NCBI GenBank assembly: GCA_035342095.1
Contig: DAOQWL010000001.1
Span: 110,358-174,357, forward strand
Direction of reading: 5' to 3'
Origin: PLanc-01 sp035342095
GTDB taxonomy: Bacteria > Planctomycetota > Phycisphaerae > Sedimentisphaerales > Anaerobacaceae
DNA: 64,000 bases
The notes beneath the pieces were generated by a model. That model was given only the letters and a program-made list of their open reading frames with translations, was not told the origin of the DNA and did not search any database. Below are positions 8,630-17,187 of the stretch, piece by piece. The translations under genes were made by a program, and so were the position numbers. The first letter of the stretch is position 1. Each line of letters begins with the position of its first letter.

Positions 8630-9739
8630 ATGAAGATCCTGGATCGGTACATCGCGAAGAACTTCCTGATCGGCTACGTCATCTCCTTCGGCGTCTTGAT
8701 CGGGCTGCGTGTGCTCGTCGACTTGTTCGTGAACCTCGACGAGTTCGCCGAGAGCGCCGAGGACGTCGGCGCCTGGGGCGTCATGGCGAACATCGTGACG
8801 TTCTACGGGATGAACCTGACGGTCTACTTCCGCGACATTGCGGGCGTCATCACCGTAGTGGCCGCGGCCTTTTCGCTGGGACGGATGGTGCGAAACAACG
8901 AGCTGGTCGCCATGATCGCCTCGGGCGTCAGCGCCAAGCGGATCGTCGGTCCTATCCTCCTTCTGGCGATCTTCTTCACGGGCCTGTCCGTGGTCGATCA
9001 GGAGTTGCTGATTCCGTCGATCAGCGATTATCTCGTTCGGGACGAGGACGACATCGCCGGGCAGAAGGCTTACGGCGTGTGGTTCCTGGTTGACGGGAAG
9101 GGCTCGCTCCTGTGCTCCCCGAAGTTCGACATCGCCACCGCGACGCTGCTCCATCCGACGATCATCACCCGCCGGGAGACGAAGGACATGCTCGGCGTCT
9201 GGGAGGTCACCGGACGAATCTCCGCCGACTCTGCCACCTACAATCCGCAGACGGGGAACTGGGACCTGGTCAACGGTCGGTACGTCAGCACGGACCCCAA
9301 CGAGAGCGCCCGCGCCGTCGCGGTCTACACCGCCCCCGATCTGCTCCCGAAGGACATCGACCTGCGGCGCAACGTCGGCTTCGATTCCCTGCTCAGCTCC
9401 CGCCAACTGGCGGCCCTGGCGGCGCAGAAGACCAAGGTCCGCGACATGGCCCAGCTCCTGAGCCAGAAGCACTTCCGGATCACGGACCCGATCATCAACC
9501 TGACGATGCTCATGGTGAGCCTGCCCGTGCTGATCTGCCGCGATCCGCGGACGATGAAGTCCGCCATTCTGGTCAGCTTCGTCCTGACCGCCTCCTGTTT
9601 CGTCACGAGCTTCGTCTGCAAGATGCTCGCGACGGAGGTCGTCCTCGGCAATCGCGTGATGCCGGAATTCTGGGCCTGGCTGCCCGTCCTGATCTTCCTG
9701 CCCATCGCGATCATCGAGCTGGACTCGATGAAGACGTGA
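8630..9739 (+). CDS. lptG: LptF/LptG (YjgP/YjgQ) family permease, second of pair
   Basis: A 369-residue partner of the preceding permease. It has the family N-terminus (MKILDRYIAKNFLIGYVISF), a first membrane segment, the region SLGRMVRNNELVAMIASGVS, a periplasmic domain (about 140-270), and three C-terminal helices (about 285-365). Together with LptF and LptB it would form the lipopolysaccharide ABC exporter. The 77-nt gap before it has an AT-rich stretch with repeated ATGATC/ATCATC-like bases and no clear terminator. No LptB ATPase gene lies in the window. Confidence 0.87.
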   Translation: MKILDRYIAKNFLIGYVISFGVLIGLRVLVDLFVNLDEFAESAEDVGAWGVMANIVTFYGMNLTVYFRDIAGVITVVAAAFSLGRMVRNNELVAMIASGVSAKRIVGPILLLAIFFTGLSVVDQELLIPSISDYLVRDEDDIAGQKAYGVWFLVDGKGSLLCSPKFDIATATLLHPTIITRRETKDMLGVWEVTGRISADSATYNPQTGNWDLVNGRYVSTDPNESARAVAVYTAPDLLPKDIDLRRNVGFDSLLSSRQLAALAAQKTKVRDMAQLLSQKHFRITDPIINLTMLMVSLPVLICRDPRTMKSAILVSFVLTASCFVTSFVCKMLATEVVLGNRVMPEFWAWLPVLIFLPIAIIELDSMKT

Positions 9740-9816
9740 GCTGCCCGGCGCGTCCGGCTCGCTCGCTGCCTGTCACGCCCGCCATCGCCTGCGCAAAGTC
9801 CGCCTCCACTTGCGCC

Positions 9817-9963
9817 GTGTCTGGGCAGATTTCCGGGCACATCGCTGGGTGGCACGGGCAAACTCGTTTGCCCGTGGAGTCTCGTAGGAGCCAACGCTGC
9901 CGAAACAGCACCGTCAAACGAGTTTGGGGGTGGCACCCACTGCCAGAACATCTTCAGACACAC
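9817..9963. repeat. Dispersed 147-bp repeat, copy 1
   Basis: The same 147-bp sequence recurs at 17827-17973 in the same orientation, with five differences by eye (about 97% identical). It contains a perfect hairpin at 9853-9876 (11-bp stem CACGGGCAAAC/GTTTGCCCGTG, 2-nt loop). A second, shorter palindrome CAAACGAGTTTG follows, whose sequence is the reverse complement of the core of the first. Both copies lie in intergenic DNA. No open frame is conserved. Confidence 0.9.
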
Positions 9964-10025
9964 CTTGCGCCGGGGTGTGATTCGTGTTTGCAGGTAGATT
10001 CTCCCAACCCTTGGGAATCGACCCT

Positions 10026-10239
10026 GTCATTCCTGCGCCAAGCAGGAATCCAGGAACCGTGGGACCCGGCCCATCCTGGACAGTGGATTCCCGCTCCTCT
10101 GGAAATAGACGGACGGACAACGGAATCAAACACGCCAAGTCGTGTACTGAACAAGACTTATGTGTAACCTGGCGAACCGCCACTACTTCCATCCCCTTCG
10201 GGTGGGCCAAAGGCCCATGAACGGCTTCGCGGGAATGAC
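10026..10239. repeat. Possible MITE-like element with terminal inverted repeats
   Basis: The segment begins GTCATTCCTGC and ends GCGGGAATGAC, which are inverted with one mismatch. Inside are a hairpin CCTGCGCCAAGCAGG and a GGATTCCCGC motif. Ends of this kind are common in widespread intergenic repeats. No second full copy is present in the window, so its limits are tentative. Confidence 0.4.
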
Positions 10240-10286
10240 AAGCCGGGGGTACTCACGAACCGCCATCGTATGCAAGCACAGTCGTT

Positions 10287-11717
10287 TCAGCCCTTGACGC
10301 AGGCCAGCGGCTCCAGGCGGGCGACTTTGCGGGTCAGGCCCGCCTTCTCCGTGGCGTCGACGACGACGCTCACGTCTTTGTAGGCTCCCGGCGCCTCCTC
10401 CGCGATCCCTCGCATGGACGAGCCGCGGATGACGATGCCTTTCTGGGCCAGGTGCATGACGATGTCCTTGCCATGCCAGCGTTTGGTGGCCTGACTGCGG
10501 CTCATGGCCCGTCCCGCTCCGTGGCAGCAGGAGCCGAAGGACAGGCTCATGCCCTCGTTCGTGCCCGCCAAGATGTAGGATGCGGTGCCCATCGTGCCGC
10601 CGATGAGGACGGGCTGGCCGACCGCTCGCAGGTCCTCCGGCAGCGACGGATGTCCCGGCCCGAAGGCCCGCGTCGCGCCCTTGCGATGGACGTAGAGTCT
10701 CCTGGGCTTGCCGTCGATCTCGTGCTCCTCGACCTTGCACGTGTTGTGCGAGACATCGTAGAGCAGCGTCAGGTCCGCCTGCGGAAAGAGCCTGGCGAAG
10801 GCCTCCCGCGTCAAGTGCGTGAGGACCTCGCGGTTGGCCAGGGCGCAGTTGATCCCGGCGCACATCGCACCGTAGTATCGCCGGCCCACGTCGGACTGGA
10901 TCGGGGCGCAGGCCAGCTCCCGGTCCGCCAGCTCCAGGCCGTGCTCGGCGGCCGCTTTGATCATCCGCGGCGCGTAGTCCGTGGCGATCTGGTGGCCCAG
11001 ACCCCGCGAGCCGCAGTGGATCATCACCATGATGTCGTTGAGGGCCAGGCCGTAGACCTTGGCGACTTCGGCATCGTAGATCGCTGTGACGCGCTGGACC
11101 TCCAGATAGTGGTTGCCCGAGCCGAGTGTGCCGACCTCCTTCTCCTGTCGCTGCTTGGCGTGATCGGAGACATATCGGGGTTCGGCGTCGCTCACCCGGC
11201 CTCCCTCCTCGATGTACTTGAGGTCGTTCCGCGTGCCGTAACCTTCTTCGACCGCCCAGACGGCGCCGCCCAGGAGCATGTCGTCCATCTGCGATGCGGA
11301 GAGCTTGATCCGGCCCTCGCTGCCGACGCCGGCGGGGATGTGCCTCGCCAGGACATCGGCCAGGTCCTTCCCCTTGCCTTCGATCTGGTCGTAGGTCAGG
11401 CCGGTGCGGAGGGCGCGGACGCCGCAGGAGATGTCGAAGCCGACGCCGCCGGCGGAGATGATCCCGCCTTCATTCGGATCGAAGGCGGCCACGCCTCCGA
11501 TGGGGAAGCCGTAACCCCAATGAGCGTCGGCCATCGCGTAGGAGGCCGTCACGATCCCCGGCAGGGAGGCGACATTGGCCGCCTGCTGGTAGACCTGCTC
11601 ATCCATCTCACGGACCAGTTCTTCATCGGCGAAGACGACCACCGGAGCCCGCATCCTGTCGAAGGGCTCGATCACCCAACGGGCTTCTCCCTGTCTCTGC
11701 AGTCTCTTGGCGAACAT
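10287..11717 (-). CDS. rtcB: RNA-splicing ligase RtcB (3'-phosphate/5'-OH RNA ligase)
   Basis: RtcB joins RNA 3'-phosphate (or 2',3'-cyclic phosphate) ends to 5'-hydroxyl ends using GTP and Mn2+. From ATG 11717 (AAGGAG upstream) the protein has 476 residues. The frame extends upstream to 11771, but that part runs through an intergenic repeat and is unlikely to be translated. Metal and nucleotide ligands are visible: GFDISCG with Asp95 and Cys98, GSGNH (Asn202, His203), HCGSRGLGH (234-242), SHN (323-325), and HGAGR with His399, the likely guanylylated residue. The archease gene (11896) lies upstream on the same strand. The function is probably RNA repair. Confidence 0.96.
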   Translation of the reverse strand: MFAKRLQRQGEARWVIEPFDRMRAPVVVFADEELVREMDEQVYQQAANVASLPGIVTASYAMADAHWGYGFPIGGVAAFDPNEGGIISAGGVGFDISCGVRALRTGLTYDQIEGKGKDLADVLARHIPAGVGSEGRIKLSASQMDDMLLGGAVWAVEEGYGTRNDLKYIEEGGRVSDAEPRYVSDHAKQRQEKEVGTLGSGNHYLEVQRVTAIYDAEVAKVYGLALNDIMVMIHCGSRGLGHQIATDYAPRMIKAAAEHGLELADRELACAPIQSDVGRRYYGAMCAGINCALANREVLTHLTREAFARLFPQADLTLLYDVSHNTCKVEEHEIDGKPRRLYVHRKGATRAFGPGHPSLPEDLRAVGQPVLIGGTMGTASYILAGTNEGMSLSFGSCCHGAGRAMSRSQATKRWHGKDIVMHLAQKGIVIRGSSMRGIAEEAPGAYKDVSVVVDATEKAGLTRKVARLEPLACVKG

Positions 11718-11732
11718 CCCTTGTACTCCTTG

Positions 11733-11893
11733 CAGAGAAATCCGAAATTCGAAACTCGAAATCCGAAACAAGCACGAATGACCGAAATCACAAATTCAAA
11801 ATGGATCGTTCGATCGGCGACAGCGTTTCGGTCATTTCGGTTTGGTTCTTTTGGATTTGTCTCGGATTTCGAAATTCGAATTTCGTGTTTTCT
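11733..11893. repeat. AT-rich inverted repeat between archease and rtcB
   Basis: Arms built from CGAAATTCGAAAC-like words on the left and GTTTCG/GGATTTCGAAATTCG-like words on the right flank a GC-richer centre with CGATCG. A related element lies at 62764-62905. It separates archease from rtcB on the same strand and could form a long hairpin in their transcript. It adds a spurious N-terminal extension to the longest rtcB frame. Confidence 0.7.
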
Positions 11894-11895
11894 CC

Positions 11896-12318
11896 CTACA
11901 CATCCACGATGCACTGGGCGAGCCACACGCCAGTGGCATCCCTTTCGACTTTGAGGCCGGCGTACGTGGCTGCCTTCACTTCGACCGCGGGCTCGTGCCT
12001 GGCGATATCGACGGGCTCGCCCCAGGCCATGGCGCGAATGCCGCCCTTGATCGGCTCGATCTCGAATCGGCTGAACAGCATCCTTTGCGTGTCCATCTCG
12101 TAGAGCAGCGACGCCAGCCAATTCATGAAGAGCATCTCGTCGTCCTGCTCGTGGCAGACGATCTCGACCGGCTCGCGGGGCTCGACCTTCGCGGGATCGA
12201 CGAGGACCGCGGTCAGTGCGGTCGCCGCCTGGGCGAAGGCGTCCTCGCGGGTCGGTCCCACGCCGCGAATGCCGATGTCCGCCGGATGCGAAAAATGCTC
12301 CCAGTGCTGTGTGGCCAT
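11896..12318 (-). CDS. Archease (RtcB activator)
   Basis: A 140-residue protein of the archease family, which speeds guanylylation and turnover of RtcB. The N-terminal motif is HFSHPADIGIRGVGPTREDA, with the conserved His-x-x-Asp-x-Gly pattern. The centre reads EMLFMNWLASLLYEMD, and the C-terminal part contains the VKAATYAGLKV strand that precedes the conserved end. Its position just upstream of rtcB on the same strand, 178 nt away, supports a shared role. Length is normal for the family. Confidence 0.93.
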   Translation of the reverse strand: MATQHWEHFSHPADIGIRGVGPTREDAFAQAATALTAVLVDPAKVEPREPVEIVCHEQDDEMLFMNWLASLLYEMDTQRMLFSRFEIEPIKGGIRAMAWGEPVDIARHEPAVEVKAATYAGLKVERDATGVWLAQCIVDV

Positions 12319-12429
12319 AACGCCTGATGCTCCATGTCAACGAGACGTGTTCCATGGTAGCAGAGGAGAACTGCGAAGGGAACCAACTTCCCCCGATTGC
12401 TCGGGCCATTGCATGTGGGCCTGACTGGA

Positions 12430-12502
12430 CGGCTTGTAGTGTGCCCGTCAGGGCATATCTTCCAGGGCACAGAAGATAACGCCTCACGGCGTCACTACGA
12501 AC
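12430..12502. repeat. Dispersed 73-bp repeat, copy 1
   Basis: This 73-bp segment occurs again, inverted and with about six differences, at 24555-24627. It carries outer arms GTAGTG and CACTAC and inner palindromic words. It lies just past the stop of the beta-helix gene (12512, - strand), so it may also act as a 3' hairpin for that transcript. Confidence 0.88.
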
Positions 12503-12511
12503 CAGTCTGTT

Positions 12512-14833
12512 CTACCTAGCCACCACGAGGGAGGACCAGCCGGTCTCGTTGTGACTGGGCGAGGTGTCGCGGGCCTTGACTCGGAACCGATGTTGCTGGC
12601 CGGAGCGCCCGACCTTGACCTTATACGCGGGAGAGGACTGCCAGCCGCTGCTGAAGGCGGACTCGGTCGTACACTGGAAGAAGTACTCGACGCCGGTGTC
12701 GTCGCTCGCTGCGACCGCGGTCATGACGGCGTAATAGTCGAAGGTGCCTCCGCCGCCATTGATCTCGTCGGGCTCGGACGCCCACTCCATCGGGTCGGGC
12801 GTCGGCGGCAGCAGATCCACGGACACCTCGTTCGATGCGGACGTCGTGTTCTGGTAGGGCGACTTGTCCCTCGCCCAGACGCGGAACGTGTAGTATCCGT
12901 CGGGCACATTGGCTATGTCGCAGGTCGCACTATCCTGCCATTCGCTGCTGTAGTTGGGGTCCGAGGTACACTCGAACCGGTACTCGACGCCGCTGATGTC
13001 GGCGGCGGTCGTTGCGATCATGCGGACCCGCGTCGCGGAGACGGCGTAGGGCTCCGTCTGCCAGGTCATCGGGTTCGGCGTCGGAGCGGTGAAATCCTCC
13101 TGCGTCGTGACCGCACTGAACGGCTCGGACCACTCGGTCTCCAGCAGGTTCCCCTGGTTGCGGGCCTTGACGCGATAGGTGTAGCGCGTCAGCGGCGACA
13201 GGCCGGTGTCCTCCCATCGAGGCTCCTCGTTTGTCTTGTAGGACAGCCATCCGCTGTTGTACGTGGGCGAGTAGTAGTCCTCGAAGCAGTATTCCACCGC
13301 GGTCTCATCCGTGGATGTTGCCTTCGTCGCGACCATCGCGATCGAGTAGGGTCCCGTCGCCTTCGGCGCGGTGGCGAACGTCATCGGACTCGGGGTCGGC
13401 GGGCCGGCGGGCCCGGTTCCCCAGTCCAGTGCCAGGATTGCCAGATCGGACGAGTCCACGTCGCCATCGCGGTCGAGATCTGCGGCTACCGGCGCCTCGT
13501 CGGTCAGCCAGCTCTCCGCGAGCAGCATCAGGTCGAGCTCGCCGACACTCCCGTCGGAATCCAGATCCGTTGCCAGGCCCGCGTCGGAGGAGGACATGCT
13601 CGCCTGGGCGGTCCCGCCGTAAGCGCCGAGATTGATGCGCCGGCCGTGGGGCCACAGTTCCGCGGTCCACGTCGAGCTCGGGTCGCCCGCGTCGATGCAC
13701 CGGCTGGTCTCGCTATCGACCACCCAGGATCGCTCGTCGGCGTCCCAGCGGCCGATCTCGGATTGCAGATGATAGTCGCCGCTCACCCAGAAATCGTCGC
13801 CTGTGTCCGTGGTGCCGTTGTCGTCCCAGGAGCCGTTCGAAGCGAATCGCGGATTGACGGACATGTCGCCGGTCCCGGCGGCGGCCCCGCCGGCGAAATT
13901 GCCGCCGCTGTTGCTCCAGAAGGCGTTGTATGTGTTGGTGTACTGGCCGTACAAGCCGGCGCCGACCGGCGCCTTGTTGAAGGCGATGATGTTGTTGTAC
14001 ACGGCAGTCGGACACTCGCTGAGGGCGCCGCCGGCCTCGCCGGCGCGGTTGCCGACGATGGTGTTGTTGTAGATGGGGGACGTGCAGCCGTAGAGGCCGC
14101 CGCCTTGTTGGTCGGCCCGGTTGCCTGCGATGACGTTGTGGTGGATCTTGCCGGTGCACTGGTAGAGTCCGCCGCCCAGGGTGGGAACGTAGTTGCCCAC
14201 GATCAGATTGCGGGCGATCTCGCCGGTGCAGGAGTACAGGCCGCCGCCTGCGGTGCTGTGCGCGATGGTGTTGTCGAGGATCGAGCCGATGCAGGAGGCG
14301 ATGCCGGCGCTGTTGCCGGAGAGGAGGTTGCCTTGAATGAGGCCGTCGCAGGCGAGGATACCTTCCTGTGCGTTGTCGAGGATCTGGTTGGCGACGATTG
14401 TCGGGTGGGCGCCGCTCTGGCCCAGGATGCCGACCCCGGCGCAGTCGCGGATGACGTTGCCGAAGAGGGTGGGCGAGGCGCCGTTGCAGAGGATTCCGGC
14501 CCCTGTGATGGTCAGGCCTATCAGCACGGAGTCTTCATCCTCGCCGAACTCGAAGAGGACACTGGCATCGGAGTCCCCGGCGATCACGGTGTTCGCCACG
14601 ATGTTGGGGTCGTCGGGATCTTCGCTGCGGACGGTGATCTTCCGCCCGCCGAAGGCGATTTGCTCCTCGTAGGTCCCCGGCATGACGATGATCGTGTCGC
14701 CGTGCCAGGAGTTGTCGATGGCATCCTGGATGGTCTGGAAATCCGCGACGCCGTCGTCGTCGACCGTGAAGACGTCGGCCGAGCAGGGCATAATCAGGGC
14801 ACATGCAATCAGTATCGCGACACGCCTATCCAT
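12512..14833 (-). CDS. Secreted right-handed beta-helix protein with dockerin-like repeats and Fn3-like modules
   Basis: Start ATG 14833 with GGGGGT upstream gives 773 residues; the frame is open further upstream without good support. A signal peptide covers about residues 1-19. The region IQDAIDNSWHGDTIIVMPGTY begins a right-handed beta-helix of short repeats (to about 400), with many Asn/Gly-rich turns such as YNNTIVGNRAG. Two Ca2+-loop repeats of dockerin type follow (DLDSDGSVGELDLMLL and DLDRDGDVDSSDLAIL, about 425-475). The C-terminal third has three similar modules of about 95 residues, each beginning TPxPMxW/F and containing an EYxF(E/Q) segment and a TYRVKARN/FRVWARD-like strand. It probably acts outside the cell on polysaccharide or on the cell surface. 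The substrate is unknown. Confidence 0.82.
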   Translation of the reverse strand: MDRRVAILIACALIMPCSADVFTVDDDGVADFQTIQDAIDNSWHGDTIIVMPGTYEEQIAFGGRKITVRSEDPDDPNIVANTVIAGDSDASVLFEFGEDEDSVLIGLTITGAGILCNGASPTLFGNVIRDCAGVGILGQSGAHPTIVANQILDNAQEGILACDGLIQGNLLSGNSAGIASCIGSILDNTIAHSTAGGGLYSCTGEIARNLIVGNYVPTLGGGLYQCTGKIHHNVIAGNRADQQGGGLYGCTSPIYNNTIVGNRAGEAGGALSECPTAVYNNIIAFNKAPVGAGLYGQYTNTYNAFWSNSGGNFAGGAAAGTGDMSVNPRFASNGSWDDNGTTDTGDDFWVSGDYHLQSEIGRWDADERSWVVDSETSRCIDAGDPSSTWTAELWPHGRRINLGAYGGTAQASMSSSDAGLATDLDSDGSVGELDLMLLAESWLTDEAPVAADLDRDGDVDSSDLAILALDWGTGPAGPPTPSPMTFATAPKATGPYSIAMVATKATSTDETAVEYCFEDYYSPTYNSGWLSYKTNEEPRWEDTGLSPLTRYTYRVKARNQGNLLETEWSEPFSAVTTQEDFTAPTPNPMTWQTEPYAVSATRVRMIATTAADISGVEYRFECTSDPNYSSEWQDSATCDIANVPDGYYTFRVWARDKSPYQNTTSASNEVSVDLLPPTPDPMEWASEPDEINGGGGTFDYYAVMTAVAASDDTGVEYFFQCTTESAFSSGWQSSPAYKVKVGRSGQQHRFRVKARDTSPSHNETGWSSLVVAR

Positions 14834-15054
14834 ATAGACCCCCGGTATTCTAAGATTTACCAAGGCCCCATTATACCTATTTTTACTGTTGAACTCAATC
14901 GAAATCCAACGGGCAGGAACCGGGATTCCATCGGTATTATGAGACTCATCGAAGGCCACTGGGGACAATGGCTCCGCAGACCGATTGCCGGCTCATCCTT
15001 CGGTAGGATCGACCCAAAAGCCGGCCGGGTTCACTCAGAACCCCTGTGCAGGGC
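14834..15054. other. Intergenic region upstream of the beta-helix gene
   Basis: A 221-bp gap between the beta-helix gene start and the cupin gene stop, both on the - strand. An AT-rich stretch at about 14852-14900 could hold the beta-helix promoter, but I cannot name its boxes. I see no gene. Confidence 0.4.
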
Positions 15055-15381
15055 TCATTTCGGCAGATAGTCCTCGCGGACGGGTGAAAAGACCTCGATA
15101 GCGACGGAGTCCTCCAGGATCTGGGCTCCATGTTCCGCGTCGGGCGGGATGCACCAACTGTCGCCGGGGGAGACGTCGTACATTTGGCCGCTGATCGTGA
15201 GTCGGATGTGGCCTTTGACGAGGTAACCGGTCTGTTCGTAGGGGTGGGAGTGCCTGGGCAGGACGCTGGCCCGCTCCAGGAGGAATTCGGTCATGAGCGT
15301 TCGTTGGCCGTAGCAGAGGGTCTTCATCCGAATCCCCGGCAGCGGCGTCTTGTACCCTTGCGGATCGTGCTTCTCGAACAC
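15055..15381 (-). CDS. Small single-domain cupin
   Basis: I chose GTG 15381, which has AGGAG seven bases upstream on the - strand, giving 108 residues. The open frame continues upstream to 15567, but that part crosses an inverted repeat and has no family features. Cupin motif 1 is seen as HSHPYEQTGYLVKGHIRL, with two His and a Glu as likely metal ligands. Motif 2 is PGDSWCIPPDAEHG, with one His. The fold is a single beta-barrel; such proteins bind metal and often a sugar or small acid, but no specific reaction can be named. It lies apart from its neighbours, with repeats upstream. Confidence 0.8.
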   Translation of the reverse strand: MFEKHDPQGYKTPLPGIRMKTLCYGQRTLMTEFLLERASVLPRHSHPYEQTGYLVKGHIRLTISGQMYDVSPGDSWCIPPDAEHGAQILEDSVAIEVFSPVREDYLPK

Positions 15382-15473
15382 GCATGGTCTCCTGTATCTG
15401 GTGTGGTTCCATGCCTTCAAGGTAGTGCGCCGTCCATCCAGAAGTGGCGGGCAAGAAGCCGCGGACACCGTTT

Positions 15474-15520
15474 GGAGTTCCGCCTTCAGGCGGGTGAAGA
15501 CCGCGTAAACGCGGAACTCC
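15474..15520. repeat. Cruciform-type inverted repeat (three-way junction)
   Basis: Outer arms GGAGTTCCGC and GCGGAACTCC are perfectly complementary and enclose two small hairpins, CCGCCTTCAGGCGG and CCGCGTAAACGCGG. The 47-bp unit can fold into a three-way junction on either strand. It sits just upstream of the cupin gene. Confidence 0.8.
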
Positions 15521-15573
15521 GAACAGGCCATACGCCGATAGGCTGCCCACCGAATTGACGTGGACAACGTAGC

Positions 15574-15638
15574 AGGGCGCGTATCACGCGCCGTTCCACC
15601 ATCGGATGCGGCGGAAGATGGCGCGTGATGCGCACCCT
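15574..15638 (-). repeat. Inverted repeat downstream of the secretin-like gene, possible transcript end
   Basis: Arms of 19 nt (15574-15592 and 15620-15638) are inverted with two differences and enclose 27 nt. Each arm also contains a smaller palindrome (GCGCGTATCACGCGC-like). It lies 20 bp beyond the secretin-like gene stop, so it may end that transcript. No T-run is present. Confidence 0.55.
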
Positions 15639-15657
15639 GCGAGTTTGGCCCTGTGGA

Positions 15658-16626
15658 TCATTCTCCTGAAGTCGTATCGGTTTCCAGGAGGATGATCATT
15701 GCACCCATGGTTCGCACTTTGTCCACCTCGCGATTGTATCCGATAATGATCGGCTTGCCAACCTTGCCCTGAATGGAGTTCCTCAGGATCTCAAAAGGCA
15801 TGTCATCCCGCGGTTCTCGTACCCCGACATCGACGGAGAGGGCGGTCGTCTGAGTCGGCTTCACTTCCAACTCAATCGACCAGGGACCGATGGGGGCCTT
15901 GATCTCGCCTGGCGAGGACGTGCTTCCAAACCAATAGCCGACCGTCTGCACGTCAGCGCCCAGGAACTTGTGGATGTGCTGACGCAACTGCTCCGGCAAC
16001 TGACCGACTTGTGCGGCGGGGACTACGAGCTCGGAGGCCTGCTCATCGAACTCCATGTTCGCGATTCCGCCGGGCGGAACCATGTCGAGCACCTGCATGA
16101 TGGTTTCGATGGAGGCTGCCCGACCTTCGATCTCGATTCTATGCGAAACGTCCAAACCGGGTACATCGTCGCTGAAGGCGTCGATCACGACCTTCTTTCC
16201 TTCGCTGGCCTTCAGCAGATCCGGCAGAGTCACGACCGAAGAAGGAAGCTGCAGCGCAACCCGGAATGTCTTGAGATCCGACTGCTTGGACGGCACTTCC
16301 ACCATGTAGACACGGCACAACAGGGGCTCGCTCTGAGGCGCAGACTCGGTTGGTCTGTCCAACTGTGCGACCAGACCCGAAATCTCCGCCATGCGATCCA
16401 GTGTCGCACGCACGATCAGACAGTTTGTGTTCTCGTCGACGACGATCTGGGTCCCATCGCCTCCGCAGATGGTCTCCAGGATGCGGCTCATCTCCTGAAC
16501 AGGGTAGTATTTGAGGTTCATGATCTGAACCGTCATTTCCTGGTGCACAGTCGCTTCCTGGGACCATAGTGCGCCCTGCATCAACAGGAGCCCCAGACCC
16601 GCAATCATCAGTGCTTGCCTTCTCAT
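15658..16626 (-). CDS. Exported protein with secretin N (NolW-like) domain
   Basis: ATG 16626 follows AAAGGAGAT on the - strand; 322 residues. A signal peptide covers about residues 1-23 (MRRQALMIAGLGLLLMQGAL). Residues about 33-92 look like a secretin N/NolW domain: VQIMNLKYYPVQEMSRIL, then a VVDENTNCLIVRAT strand and a helix ending VAQLDRP. The remainder (about 95-322) is beta-rich and has no secretin pore domain, so this is not a full secretin. It is the third gene of a set with an ECF sigma factor and a single-pass membrane protein. It may be a periplasmic sensor or scaffold; the role is inferred only from context. Confidence 0.65.
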   Translation of the reverse strand: MRRQALMIAGLGLLLMQGALWSQEATVHQEMTVQIMNLKYYPVQEMSRILETICGGDGTQIVVDENTNCLIVRATLDRMAEISGLVAQLDRPTESAPQSEPLLCRVYMVEVPSKQSDLKTFRVALQLPSSVVTLPDLLKASEGKKVVIDAFSDDVPGLDVSHRIEIEGRAASIETIMQVLDMVPPGGIANMEFDEQASELVVPAAQVGQLPEQLRQHIHKFLGADVQTVGYWFGSTSSPGEIKAPIGPWSIELEVKPTQTTALSVDVGVREPRDDMPFEILRNSIQGKVGKPIIIGYNREVDKVRTMGAMIILLETDTTSGE

Positions 16627-16643
16627 TGTTCGATCTCCTTTTG

Positions 16644-17183
16644 TCAAAGGTTCCATACCACGTAGATTTCACCGTCATCCAGTGTGCCGTAGAGGACCCG
16701 TTGCGGCTTGGCGGACTCCCCGGTCTTCTCCACCACGATCTGGGGGTTCTCGATCCCCGGGTACATCCGCTCGACCGCTTTGCCCTTGTAGACCTGCGTC
16801 CGCTGGATGTGCTCGATGGTCAGCGGGGACTCCGACTTCGCCAGCGGGCCATCGACCTGCACCTCGACGGGACTCGGGCGGCTGTTCAGGGCGAGGAACA
16901 TCACGGCGCACCCCAGAGCGATCCCCGCCGCGAATGTCACCGCAGGTCGTCGCAAGAGACCCAGCCATTCCCAGGTCCAGGACCCGTCGTATCGGCGGTC
17001 CTGCCAGGAGCGACGGAAGATCTCCGCCTTCTGACGGTCGGACAGCTCGGGAACAGGCGCCTGATCCAATTGCTCGAATACCGCCAGGAAGGACCGGTAC
17101 TCTCGCAGCAACTGCTCCTGCGACTGGAATCGGCCGGGGAACAGCGCCGCAAACTCTTCCAGCGAAAAATGCTTGTTGTCCAT
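16644..17183 (-). CDS. Single-pass membrane protein next to ECF sigma factor, possible anti-sigma factor
   Basis: ATG 17183 lies four bases after the sigma-factor stop, which suggests coupled translation. The protein has 179 residues. The N-terminal 80 residues are soluble and helical (FSLEEFAALFPGRFQSQEQLL). One transmembrane helix lies at about 85-104 (AVTFAAGIALGCAVMFLAL). The C-terminal 75 residues would be periplasmic and are beta-rich, ending LYGTLDDGEIYVVWNL. Topology and position fit an anti-sigma factor, but I see no zinc-binding ZAS motif (HxxxCxxC). Confidence 0.6.
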   Translation of the reverse strand: MDNKHFSLEEFAALFPGRFQSQEQLLREYRSFLAVFEQLDQAPVPELSDRQKAEIFRRSWQDRRYDGSWTWEWLGLLRRPAVTFAAGIALGCAVMFLALNSRPSPVEVQVDGPLAKSESPLTIEHIQRTQVYKGKAVERMYPGIENPQIVVEKTGESAKPQRVLYGTLDDGEIYVVWNL

Positions 17184-17187
17184 AGTC

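Larger units (their letters stand above)
9740..10286. other. Intergenic region, 547 bp, made mostly of repeats
   Basis: This region lies between the 3' ends of lptG (+) and rtcB (-). It holds a 147-bp dispersed repeat (9817-9963) and a possible 214-bp element with terminal inverted repeats (10026-10239). Short open frames here have no family features, no convincing ribosome binding site, and cross the repeats, so I see no gene. Confidence 0.7.

Noticed and set aside
9984..10220. Small open frames in the lptG-rtcB gap
   Set aside because: They overlap the repeat elements and lack start signals.
12551..15070. An 839-codon open frame on the + strand opposite the beta-helix gene
   Set aside because: It is a shadow of the repetitive beta-helix gene; composition is Val/Arg/Gly-rich without domains or a ribosome binding site.
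15382..15567. N-terminal extension of the cupin protein
   Set aside because: It crosses the three-way-junction repeat, and GTG 15381 has a good ribosome binding site.
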